Shown: piece by piece, positions 1 to 7,386 of the stretch
Numbering within the stretch: the stretch's first letter is position 1
Layout of the letters: every line of letters begins with the position of its first letter
From: Eubacteriales bacterium
GTDB taxonomy: Bacteria > Bacillota > Clostridia > Oscillospirales > Butyricicoccaceae
Direction of reading: 5' to 3'
Assembly: GCA_030524285.1 (NCBI GenBank)
Contig: JAUNGQ010000008.1
Coordinates: 28,979-92,978 of the forward strand
Length of the DNA: 64,000 nt
Made by a program: the position numbers and the translations under genes
The notes under the pieces: model-generated
The model's database searches: none
Told to the model about the DNA's origin: nothing
What the model saw: the letters and a program-made list of their open reading frames with translations, nothing else

Positions 1-2161
1 CCGGCGTGAAAATAAAATCAATCAGGCCGGAGGTGCTGGAGGCATTGACAAGCGTAACATTGACACGCATACCGAGATGATAGTTTTGTCCGGTATGCTT
101 GCCGAACAGGGTCAGCCGATCCGGATCAAATTCAAACCAGTCGTTCTGCATGGTGTCCAGACGCACCATACCTTCTACCATGTTATCCAGTTGGACATAT
201 ACCCCGAAGCTGGTAATACTCGAAATATAGCCATCAAACGTGTGTCCGATGAAGCTGGACATATATTCTGCCATATACAACTTTTCGATTTCGCGTTCAG
301 CCTCTGCGGCAGCCTGCTCGCGAGCAGTGGATTGTGCGGAGGCTTCCTCGCAGAATTCCGTCAGTTCTTTGGAGCCTTGTTCCCCGGCAAGCATACGAGT
401 GAGCATACGATGCACCACCAGATCAGGATAACGACGGATGGGGGAAGTAAAATGCAGATAATAGTTTGCTGCCAGACCGTAGTGACCAAGGCAGTTTGGT
501 GCATAACGCGCACGTGCAAGCGAACGCAGCAGAAGGGAGGGAAGCGCCTGCTGTTCAGGTTGGTCTGCTGTCTGGTCAAGGATATGTTGCAGCTGATGGG
601 TATTTGTCAAATCCTTTTCCCGCAGACGGTAGCCGAACAGGCGTGCTTGCGAAGCAAATATGCGCAGTTTTTCCAGATCCGGGTCTTCATGGACGCGGTA
701 AATGGCCGGCATCTGGTAATGGTACAGCGCTTCTGCTACCGCCTCATTGGCAATCAGCATGAATTCCTCAATTAACGATTCTGCTTCGCCGCGGCTGCGC
801 TTTTCAACACCGGAAGCATTTCCATCACGGTCACAGAGGATGACGGCTTCCGGAATATTCAATTCCAGTGCGCCGCGCCGCATCCGGCTTGCATGAAGCT
901 CCTTTGCCATTACGTTCATTTCATCCAGAATCGGCGCAAGGTCTTGCCGTAGATTGCGCTCCTGCCAGTCACCGGAAAGGATTTTATTGACCTGACGATA
1001 GGTCAGACGGGCGTAGGAGCAGATGACAGAGCGATGGAAATCAACGGAATATCGTTTGCCATCCTTGCCGATCTCAATGAACACAGAGAAGGCGAGGCGG
1101 TTGACGCCTGGATTCAGCGAACAGATGCCATTGGAAAGTGTTAGCGGCAGCATTGGGATAACCTGATCGGCGTAATAAACAGAGGTGCCGCGGCGGTATG
1201 CCTCGCGATCCAGCGGAGAGCCTTCCGTGACGTAATGGGATACGTCGGCAATGTGTACGCCAAGACGGTAATGTCCGTTGGGAAGTGTTTCGAGGGAAAC
1301 CGCATCATCAAAGTCCTTGGCGGAATCGCCATCAATGGTAAACAGCTTCTGGCTGCGCAGATCCAGACGATTCTGCCAGTCTTTTTCCTGTACGAACAGT
1401 GGAATACGTTCTGCCTGCTCAATGGCATCCTGCGCAAACGGAACAGGAATATCATGCTCATAGAGGATTGCTTCAGCAGCAGCTTTTCGTGTCAGGCCAG
1501 AGCCGAAGACCTGTGTGACAACGCCCTGTGGCAGATATTTTTCATTGCCGCGGAATAGTACCTTCAATGCAACGCGGTCACCGGGATGTGCATCCCCGAT
1601 ATGCTTTTTGCTGACAACAATTTCCGGCAGCTTACCGGAATCATCGCGAAACATGGTCATTTTTCCGCGCATGACAATACAGCCAGTGATATCGTCACGG
1701 GTTTGGTTGAGGATACGGAGCACTTCACCCTCCTGACGGTTGGGCTTGCTGTCCGGCTGATTTTCCTTTTCATTTCCTTTGCTTTTGCGGGGGGATGGAT
1801 TGTCCTGACGCACACGAATTAGGACACGGTCACCATGCCAGGCATCCTTGCCACGGTGGGGCGGAATGAAAATATCCGGCCCGTCACCGGATTCCGGACG
1901 GACGAATGCATAGCCGCGTCCGGTGGCACAGAAAATACCTGCCAGACAGCCGAAGGCTTCCGGTTTGCCATAACGGTTGCTTCGGGCACGCATCAGATAG
2001 CCTTCATCTACCAGCTCGGCAAGTACACGCACAATTTCACTGTGCTTTGCATGAATGCCATGCTTGTCCAGCGTGTGGATGATATCATCCGGTGTACATA
2101 CGGTCTGTGCAGTTTCTATGATCAATTCCCTTAAAACTGTGTCTTTCTTTGCAGCGGTCAT
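1..2161 (-). CDS. rnr: Ribonuclease R, C-terminus cut by window edge
   Basis: RNB-family 3'-to-5' exoribonuclease that degrades structured RNA in the cytoplasm. On the minus strand the frame is open from the ATG at 2161 to the window edge, about 720 codons, so only the extreme C-terminus is missing. The active-site loop GDSAKDFDDAV near residue 280 carries the metal-binding aspartates of the RNB domain. N-terminal cold-shock-like domains precede it, and the last visible part is an S1 RNA-binding fold. GGAGG at 2171-2175 lies 9 bases before the start, and an extended -10 box TGGTATAAT lies at 2213-2221. The next gene is divergent. RNase II is the alternative, but the length and S1 tail favour RNase R. 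Confidence 0.93.
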   Translation of the reverse strand, partial: MTAAKKDTVLRELIIETAQTVCTPDDIIHTLDKHGIHAKHSEIVRVLAELVDEGYLMRARSNRYGKPEAFGCLAGIFCATGRGYAFVRPESGDGPDIFIPPHRGKDAWHGDRVLIRVRQDNPSPRKSKGNEKENQPDSKPNRQEGEVLRILNQTRDDITGCIVMRGKMTMFRDDSGKLPEIVVSKKHIGDAHPGDRVALKVLFRGNEKYLPQGVVTQVFGSGLTRKAAAEAILYEHDIPVPFAQDAIEQAERIPLFVQEKDWQNRLDLRSQKLFTIDGDSAKDFDDAVSLETLPNGHYRLGVHIADVSHYVTEGSPLDREAYRRGTSVYYADQVIPMLPLTLSNGICSLNPGVNRLAFSVFIEIGKDGKRYSVDFHRSVICSYARLTYRQVNKILSGDWQERNLRQDLAPILDEMNVMAKELHASRMRRGALELNIPEAVILCDRDGNASGVEKRSRGEAESLIEEFMLIANEAVAEALYHYQMPAIYRVHEDPDLEKLRIFASQARLFGYRLREKDLTNTHQLQHILDQTADQPEQQALPSLLLRSLARARYAPNCLGHYGLAANYYLHFTSPIRRYPDLVVHRMLTRMLAGEQGSKELTEFCEEASAQSTAREQAAAEAEREIEKLYMAEYMSSFIGHTFDGYISSITSFGVYVQLDNMVEGMVRLDTMQNDWFEFDPDRLTLFGKHTGQNYHLGMRVNVTLVNASSTSGLIDFIFTP

Positions 2162-2212
2162 TTCTTCACGCCTCCATTCTAAAAAAGAGAAATTATTTTT
2201 TCTGATGGTTTT

Positions 2213-2221
2213 ATTATACCA
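2213..2221 (-). promoter_or_regulatory. Extended -10 promoter element for rnr
   Basis: TGGTATAAT on the minus strand is a full extended -10 element about 50 bases before the rnr start. No good -35 hexamer is visible, which is usual for extended -10 promoters. Confidence 0.55.
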
Positions 2222-2309
2222 GATTTGGCGGGAAGCGCATACAGGATAGATGGAAAAAAGACGAAATCTGGTACTAAGTAACAAAAATGATAAAATTCTC
2301 CGCATCTTG

Positions 2310-2337
2310 TTGAAAATCCGGAAGGAGCAGCTATAAT
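2310..2337 (+). promoter_or_regulatory. SigA-type promoter of the acyltransferase gene
   Basis: TTGAAA at 2310-2315 and TATAAT at 2332-2337 are separated by 16 bases and lie 45 bases before the start codon at 2383. Confidence 0.65.
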
Positions 2338-2382
2338 TATAAAGTCGTAACAGACTGTTGGAATATTATGAGGGGATTGTTT

Positions 2383-3507
2383 ATGTCGAATCAACTGGTT
2401 CAATCTGCTCCCGTAGGGAGAAAATTTTATTTGGATGTATTACGTGCGTTTGCGATCATTTCCATTTCCATGAATCATGCCGTCAACCGGGCATATGAAA
2501 ATTTTAGCTATGCTTTTTTTGAATTTCGCGGGATTCCACTGTGGTCTTCGTGGATTAAGGTGGTTGCCATTGTGTTTGGACATATTGGCGTACCGCTGTT
2601 TCTGATGATTTCCGGTGCATTGCTGTTGAACAAGCAGATCGACGACGGTGAGGGTGTCAAACGGTTTTATAAGCACAACCTGCTTCCACTGCTCATTACA
2701 ACTGAAATATGGTATGTCATCATGTATTTCTTTATTCTCGGTTTCCATACAAACTGGGAGGAGATTACAGCAGGTTCTGCGGTCAGCGGACTGCTTTCTA
2801 CGGCGCTGTTTGTCAATCAGACAACGATGGATAGCATGTGGTACATGCCGATGATCCTGTGTTTATATCTGCTTGTACCATATGTGGCAATGATTGTTAA
2901 AAAGGTGCCGATGAAGCTGCTTTTGTTGCCTTGTGTGATTTTATATTTGGCGGAAATGGTTTTTCCGACGATCAATGATGTGCTGCGGCTGCAATATATT
3001 AACATGTCATTGGGCTTTGCGCTCAAGAGCTCGAATCTGTTTTCCATTTATTTTCTATATCTGCTGCCCGGTTACTGGGTCAGCAGGGGAGGACTGAAGC
3101 ATCTGCGCGGGCGGCATATTGCCATAGGATTGGTGCTGACATTTCTGTTCTGCTGTATTTTTCAGTTCTATGCCTACAGCCGTCCGGCACAGGCAACCTT
3201 TGATTATGATTTTGCGCTTCTGCCGCTGCTTGCCATGCTTATATTTGAGCTGGCGCGCCGGGCAGGACATTTGCTGCTGCGGTTCCAGCGTCCGATTACA
3301 TATCTTGCGAAAATTTCCTTTGCAATTTATTTTGTCCATATTCTCATTATGTCCCTGTTGGAGTGGTATTTTCCATATGGAGAATGGCCTAAACCGTTGG
3401 CAATGCTGTTCCTTGAAGCAGTATCGATTTCGGGAAGTATCATAATCATCCTGATTTGTTCCAAAATCCCCCTCTGTAAGAAATATCTGTTTATGATGAA
3501 GGGATAA
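2383..3507 (+). CDS. Membrane acyltransferase, acyltransferase-3 family
   Basis: Integral membrane O-acyltransferase of the acyltransferase-3 family (OatA/WecH type), expected to transfer acetyl or another acyl group to a cell-surface glycan; the substrate cannot be read from the sequence. The N-terminus carries the family signature YLDVLRAFAIISISMNH, with the conserved Arg and His, followed by about ten hydrophobic segments over 374 residues. There is no C-terminal extracytoplasmic SGNH domain as in OatA, so this is the short form. The ATG at 2383 is chosen over the one at 2368 because AGGGG at 2371-2375 sits 7 bases before it. The gene stands alone, with its own promoter and terminator. Confidence 0.85.
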   Translation: MSNQLVQSAPVGRKFYLDVLRAFAIISISMNHAVNRAYENFSYAFFEFRGIPLWSSWIKVVAIVFGHIGVPLFLMISGALLLNKQIDDGEGVKRFYKHNLLPLLITTEIWYVIMYFFILGFHTNWEEITAGSAVSGLLSTALFVNQTTMDSMWYMPMILCLYLLVPYVAMIVKKVPMKLLLLPCVILYLAEMVFPTINDVLRLQYINMSLGFALKSSNLFSIYFLYLLPGYWVSRGGLKHLRGRHIAIGLVLTFLFCCIFQFYAYSRPAQATFDYDFALLPLLAMLIFELARRAGHLLLRFQRPITYLAKISFAIYFVHILIMSLLEWYFPYGEWPKPLAMLFLEAVSISGSIIIILICSKIPLCKKYLFMMKG

Positions 3508-3511
3508 AATG

Positions 3512-3549
3512 AAAATCGCTGTCTCATGAAACGGGACAGCGATTTTTTT
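3512..3549 (+). terminator. Intrinsic terminator after the acyltransferase
   Basis: A 14-pair stem (left arm 3512-3525, right arm 3533-3546, with one wobble) is followed by a T run to 3549, starting four bases after the stop codon. Confidence 0.85.
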
Positions 3550-4130
3550 GCAAACAAAAACGGCTCCGTCCATTTACGAAGCCGTACATACCTTGATTTT
3601 ACTCTCTCTATATAAAATCATATACGATTTTACATGGAATACAGAACCCACAACAGAAATTAAGATAAAACTCTGACAAAATCCCGGTAATGGAGAGAAA
3701 CAATATCTGAATGGATTACCGCTTGTCACCCAATAAGGAACTATGCGAAATCCGCCATTGTCAGAACCTGATCGAAATTCCTCCTGCAAAACCAAAAGTG
3801 AAACATCGGTGTGATCTCAATTTCATATGCTTTTACGACACAAGGGACAATTCTCATTTCTGGGGTACGCCCCATACGCTGCCCGGTTATCTGCTCTACA
3901 AATGAAAGAAATCTATATTACTTTATCCGGAAGGAGGTTCCCCTGCAATGCAGGCATCCAACGGGATATATCCTTGCACCGGAATTCAGAATCAATTTCC
4001 CACTCAAGAGGAAACGTAGGTTTTGCGGAATATGTGTTTGGAAAAACATCACGCGAGAGGCTGGCGAAAAAGAAAAGCTGTTAATCAGCCAGTCTGCTGC
4101 GAGTCCTGCTGTTCCAAATCTGTTCTTCGA
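3550..4130. other. Gene-poor stretch, no recognisable gene
   Basis: No frame here has both a plausible ribosome binding site and a recognisable protein. The longest open frames (3574-3795 minus and 3811-4398 plus) resemble no family known to me and the second runs through the repeats at 4131-4390. A near-palindrome TAAAATC-ATATAC-GATTTTA sits at 3613-3632. It may be a decayed gene or non-coding transcript. Confidence 0.4.
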
Positions 4131-4390
4131 CTGCCATTGGACTCACCTGCTTTCTGTCATATTCATGTTAGCCAGTCATCGAGAAATCGATTTCTACAGC
4201 AATACTACTATGCCCATTGGACTCACCACTTTGAAAAAATACTGGAATACATCCTCGGAATATCCAAACCGTTCGGTCAGTTACCTGCCCATTGGATTCA
4301 CCACTTTCTCATCAATGAAAGACGTCCAGACCGGTCTGTCCGATCTGATTACATTGTGCTTCGGCTCCCATCGGACTCACCGCTTTCGAG
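4131..4390. repeat. Four spaced direct repeats of CCATTGGACTCACC
   Basis: A motif CC(C)ATtGGAcTCACC followed by a pyrimidine-rich CTTT occurs four times. The A of CAT is at 4136, 4216, 4291 and 4370, giving steps of 80, 75 and 79 bases. The sequence between copies is not conserved and the steps are not multiples of three, so this is not a protein repeat. On the minus strand the motif reads GGTGAGTCCAATGGG. Tandem small RNAs or repeated binding sites are possible; the spacing does not fit CRISPR. Confidence 0.6.
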
Positions 4391-4401
4391 TGGATTGAAA
4401 A

Positions 4402-4440
4402 AACAGCTATCAGGATGTCTGATATGTCGTAGCTGTTCTT
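4402..4440. terminator. Hairpin bounding the four-repeat array
   Basis: AACAGCTA at 4402-4409 pairs with TAGCTGTT at 4430-4437. The plus-strand side is followed by only CTTTAC, the minus-strand side by six Ts, so it could end a minus transcript just before the repeats or a plus transcript running through them. Confidence 0.45.
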
Positions 4441-4561
4441 TACTGTGACTAAATATTACCATGAAATCTTGTTTTTGTCAATAACATTCTCAACTTTTTT
4501 TGTAAAAAAACAGGTGAGAATTGAAAAAAGAAAAGTTTTTTTGAATTTTTTTGAAAGAATA

Positions 4562-4590
4562 TTGATTTCTTGTAATAGATTTGATATACT
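4562..4590 (+). promoter_or_regulatory. Promoter of a short transcript before ddl
   Basis: TTGATT at 4562-4567 and TATACT at 4585-4590 are 17 bases apart, giving a predicted transcription start near 4597. Confidence 0.55.
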
Positions 4591-4623
4591 ATATTTGTTA
4601 GAGGTTTATTGCGAATATACAAA

Positions 4624-4731
4624 ATGTTAAAATTATCTATTTTATTACAAATTGTATTTTCGACGCTGTACTTTTGCAGCAAGGCGAAGACCACAACGGA
4701 AGAGAGATGGCTCTGTATCGGCGGCGTATGA
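4624..4731 (+). CDS. Possible 35-residue small protein
   Basis: The frame starts MLKLSILLQIVFSTLYFCSK with a hydrophobic, signal-like N-terminus and ends in a polar tail with a Trp-Leu-Cys stretch. It fits between a good promoter and a terminator. Against it, the only Shine-Dalgarno-like GAGG (4601-4604) is 19 bases before the ATG, and the stop codon lies in the terminator stem. I do not recognise a family. Confidence 0.22.
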   Translation: MLKLSILLQIVFSTLYFCSKAKTTTEERWLCIGGV

Positions 4732-4760
4732 GGTTTTAATCATGCATAGCCGCTTTTTTT
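4721..4760 (+). terminator. Intrinsic terminator of the short transcript
   Basis: GCGGC-G-TATG at 4721-4730 pairs with CATA-GCCGC at 4745-4753 with one bulged G, followed by seven Ts. Confidence 0.75.
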
Positions 4761-4936
4761 ATGAAAAATGACAACAGATATAGAATTATAGGCGAATTGT
4801 GGTAAACATCTGACAGAAATTTTTAAAATTTGTTCTCTTTTCTTCTCGCATATATTGCGTGTTTGACGTATAATAAGGGGTAATAAAATGACGGGTTATT
4901 GCCCGCGACTCTGAGAATATCGAGGTTGCTTATTTT

Positions 4937-6016
4937 ATGAATCAATTGAATGTGATTGTGGTGTTCGGCGGCGTTTCCTCCGAGCATGACATTTCCTGTA
5001 TTTCTGCCGCATCCATTCTGCGTAATACGGATGCAGAGAAATATCATATTTATCCGGTGGGGATTACAAAGTTCGGCAGATGGCTGTTGTTTGATTCCAC
5101 CGACTATGACAGCATTGAGAACGGAAGCTGGGAAACCAGCGGCAAGACAGTTCCGGCTGTGCTTTCTCCGGATCGCAAAACCCATGGATTGCTCATCCTG
5201 CGTGACAGCGGCATGGAGACTATCCATGCCGACTGTGTGTTCCCGGTTCTGCACGGCATTGGCGGCGAGGATGGAACCTTGCAGGGGCTACTGGAGCTGG
5301 CACATATCCCGTATGTCGGTCCGGGCGTGGCAGCGTCCGCGTGCAGCATGGACAAGAGCCTGACCAAAATCATTGTCCAGCAGGAGGGCGTCCGTCAGGC
5401 AGCCTTTTATCTGGCGCATAGCTATGATTTTGCGGAAGACCCGTCTGCCGTCTGCATTGCAGCAGAAAAGCAGCTTGGCTCCTATCCGGTTTTTGTCAAG
5501 CCGTGCAGCGAAGGTTCTTCTGTCGGTGTCTCCAAGGCAACAGACCGTGCATCCCTTCAAAAGGGTCTGGCGGATGCGTTTCGGTTTGACTCCAAGGTGC
5601 TGGTAGAGGAATTTATTGACGGACATGAGATTGAGGTTGCGGTTCTTGGCAATGACGATCCGACTGCATCCTATGCCGGCGAAATTGCACCGAGTCAGGA
5701 ATTCTATTCCTTTGAGGCAAAGTATGTAGACGGCACCTCCGGCCTGTATATTCCGGCGAAGATCAGTGACAGCGCAATGGAAAATGTTCGTGAAGCGGCT
5801 GTTCGGGTCTATCGTGCGCTGGGCTGCAAGGGGCTGTCACGTGTGGACTTCTTCTGCACCTATGCAGAGGATGAAATTGTATTCAATGAAATTAACACCA
5901 TTCCGGGCTTTACCAGCATCAGCATGTATCCGAAGCTTCAGGAATACATGGGAATCCCGTATACTGAGTTGGTTGACCGCCTGATTTCCCTTGCAATGGA
6001 GCGATATGATGGATAA
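4937..6016 (+). CDS. ddl: D-alanine--D-alanine ligase
   Basis: ATP-grasp ligase that joins two D-alanines for the peptidoglycan stem peptide, in the cytoplasm. The N-terminal FGGVSSEHDIS loop, the GSSVGVSKA ATP-binding loop near residue 195, EEFIDGHEIEVAVL, and the C-terminal FNEINTIPGFTSISMYPKL that closes the active site are all present over 359 residues, the normal length. GAGG at 4922-4925 sits 11 bases before the ATG. A TATAAT box at 4869-4874 is a candidate -10, with a poor -35. The stop codon overlaps the start of murI, so the two peptidoglycan-precursor enzymes are translationally coupled. Confidence 0.96.
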   Translation: MNQLNVIVVFGGVSSEHDISCISAASILRNTDAEKYHIYPVGITKFGRWLLFDSTDYDSIENGSWETSGKTVPAVLSPDRKTHGLLILRDSGMETIHADCVFPVLHGIGGEDGTLQGLLELAHIPYVGPGVAASACSMDKSLTKIIVQQEGVRQAAFYLAHSYDFAEDPSAVCIAAEKQLGSYPVFVKPCSEGSSVGVSKATDRASLQKGLADAFRFDSKVLVEEFIDGHEIEVAVLGNDDPTASYAGEIAPSQEFYSFEAKYVDGTSGLYIPAKISDSAMENVREAAVRVYRALGCKGLSRVDFFCTYAEDEIVFNEINTIPGFTSISMYPKLQEYMGIPYTELVDRLISLAMERYDG

Positions 6017-6809
6017 CAGAGCAATTGGCGTTTTTGATTCCGGTCTTGGAGGCCTGACAGCAGTACGCCAGCTGCATCTTGCTATGCCGAATGAAAATAT
6101 CATCTATTTTGGTGATACCGGACGCGTACCCTATGGTTCCCGCAGCCGCCGCACGGTTTTGAACTATGCAAGACAGGATGTCGCATTTCTGAACCAGCAT
6201 CATATCAAGGCGATTGTCATCGCCTGCGGCACGGTCAGCTCACAGGTGTTGGGGGACATCAAGTCGGAAAATACCATTCCGATTGTCGGCGTGGTAGAGC
6301 CGACTTGCTATGCGGCAAAGAGCATAACAAAGAACAACCGCATCGGTATCATCGGTACCAAGGGAACCGTCCGCAGCGGCGCATATGAAGCCAAGCTGCA
6401 TACGCTTGACCCGTCGGTACATACCATTGCACGCCATTGCCCATTGTTTGTCCCGCTGGTAGAGGCCGGACGTTTTCAGCCGGATGACAAGGTAACCCAG
6501 CTGGTTGTCGAGGAATATCTGACAGAGATCCGTGATTTTGGTGTGGACACGCTGATTTTGGGCTGTACACATTATCCATTGCTGCGCGATGCCATTCAGG
6601 CGTTTATGGGCGATGAGGTCACACTGATTGATTCCGGCGCTGAAGCGGCGAAGTATGTGCGCAGATTCCTTGATCCGGCACAGCCGGGAAAGGGATACAC
6701 GGAATATTATGTCTCAGATGATCCGGACAGCTTTGACGAGCATGCAGAAATGTTTTTAGGTGAGCCGACAAGCGTGACAGCACAGCTTGTCGATATCGCA
6801 TCGTATTGA
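6009..6809 (+). CDS. murI: Glutamate racemase
   Basis: Cofactor-independent racemase that supplies D-glutamate for peptidoglycan. The ATG at 6009 gives the family start MDNRAIGVFDSGLGG and GGAG at 5998-6001 lies 7 bases before it; TTG at 5991 or ATG at 6006 are less likely. FDSGLGG holds the conserved Asp. The two catalytic cysteines are in IACGTVSS and LGCTHYPLL. The first motif is normally ACNTASA, so the residue after the catalytic Cys is Gly instead of Asn. The gene overlaps ddl by 8 bases. Length is 266 residues, as usual. Confidence 0.93.
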   Translation: MDNRAIGVFDSGLGGLTAVRQLHLAMPNENIIYFGDTGRVPYGSRSRRTVLNYARQDVAFLNQHHIKAIVIACGTVSSQVLGDIKSENTIPIVGVVEPTCYAAKSITKNNRIGIIGTKGTVRSGAYEAKLHTLDPSVHTIARHCPLFVPLVEAGRFQPDDKVTQLVVEEYLTEIRDFGVDTLILGCTHYPLLRDAIQAFMGDEVTLIDSGAEAAKYVRRFLDPAQPGKGYTEYYVSDDPDSFDEHAEMFLGEPTSVTAQLVDIASY

Positions 6810-6823
6810 TAGAAAGGAAGTAG

Positions 6824-7288
6824 ATGACAATGGAAGCACAGAATACTTCTATGAAAAAGGACGTTATCATTACGATCGCCAGCAGGCAGGACTTTGAGGG
6901 CTGTGAGCCGGATCGCATTGATCTGATTACAGCAGGCCGCCTGTACCGCCGCAACGGAAAATATTTTGTCTCCTATGAGGAAAGTGAGCTGACCGGTATG
7001 GAAGGCACACGCACAACACTCAAACTGGAGGACCGTCAGGTTACGATGACACGTACCGGTACGCATCCGGCACAGATGCTGTTTGCGGAGCATAAAAAGC
7101 ATGTCGGCCTGTACCAGACGGAAATCGGCTCGATGACAATTTCCACACATACGTCGCATTTGGTTAACACAATCAATGAAAATGGCGGAAGCCTTGCGAT
7201 TGATTATACCGTGGAAATTGATTCCAATCTTGCCGGTACACACCGATTTGAAATGGCAGTGACTCCATCCGTGAGCAGCGGCCATTGA
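6824..7288 (+). CDS. DUF1934 beta-barrel protein, YwiB-like
   Basis: Small cytoplasmic protein of the DUF1934 (YwiB) family, which has a lipocalin-like barrel and no settled biochemical role. The 154 residues include the typical central stretch MEGTRTTLKLEDRQVTMTR and a C-terminal strand IDYTVEIDSNLAGTHRFEM. It is directly followed by argS, the same order as ywiB-argS in Bacillus subtilis, which supports the assignment. AAGGA ending at 6818 lies 5 bases before the ATG. The gap to murI is only 14 bases, so it probably shares that transcript. Confidence 0.8.
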   Translation: MTMEAQNTSMKKDVIITIASRQDFEGCEPDRIDLITAGRLYRRNGKYFVSYEESELTGMEGTRTTLKLEDRQVTMTRTGTHPAQMLFAEHKKHVGLYQTEIGSMTISTHTSHLVNTINENGGSLAIDYTVEIDSNLAGTHRFEMAVTPSVSSGH

Positions 7289-7306
7289 GCTGAAAAAAGA
7301 AATCAT

Positions 7307-7335
7307 ACGGGCGGGAGTTGTATTTCCGCCCGTTT
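7307..7335 (+). terminator. GC-rich hairpin between ywiB-like gene and argS
   Basis: ACGGGCGGGA at 7307-7316 pairs with TTCCGCCCGT at 7324-7333. Only two further bases of T follow, so it is a weak terminator or an attenuator that lowers read-through into argS. Confidence 0.4.
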
Positions 7336-7386
7336 CAGGCGTTTATATCACGCCGTGATAGAGAATACGAAGAAAGGCACGATGAG

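Larger units (their letters stand above)
4597..4760 (+). ncRNA. Candidate 160-base small RNA or small-protein mRNA
   Basis: This is a compact transcription unit: a promoter at 4562-4590 and, about 160 bases downstream, a terminator hairpin at 4721-4753 with seven Ts. It lies wholly in front of ddl and matches no RNA family I recognise. A 35-codon frame at 4624-4731 lies inside it, ending within the terminator stem, but lacks a well-placed ribosome binding site. Confidence 0.4.

Noticed and set aside
4131-4390. CRISPR array
   Set aside because: The repeats are only about 14-18 bases, steps are 75-80 bases, and no cas gene is present.
3811-4398. 195-codon open frame
   Set aside because: It crosses the four non-coding repeats in changing frame relations, has no good ribosome binding site and no family likeness.
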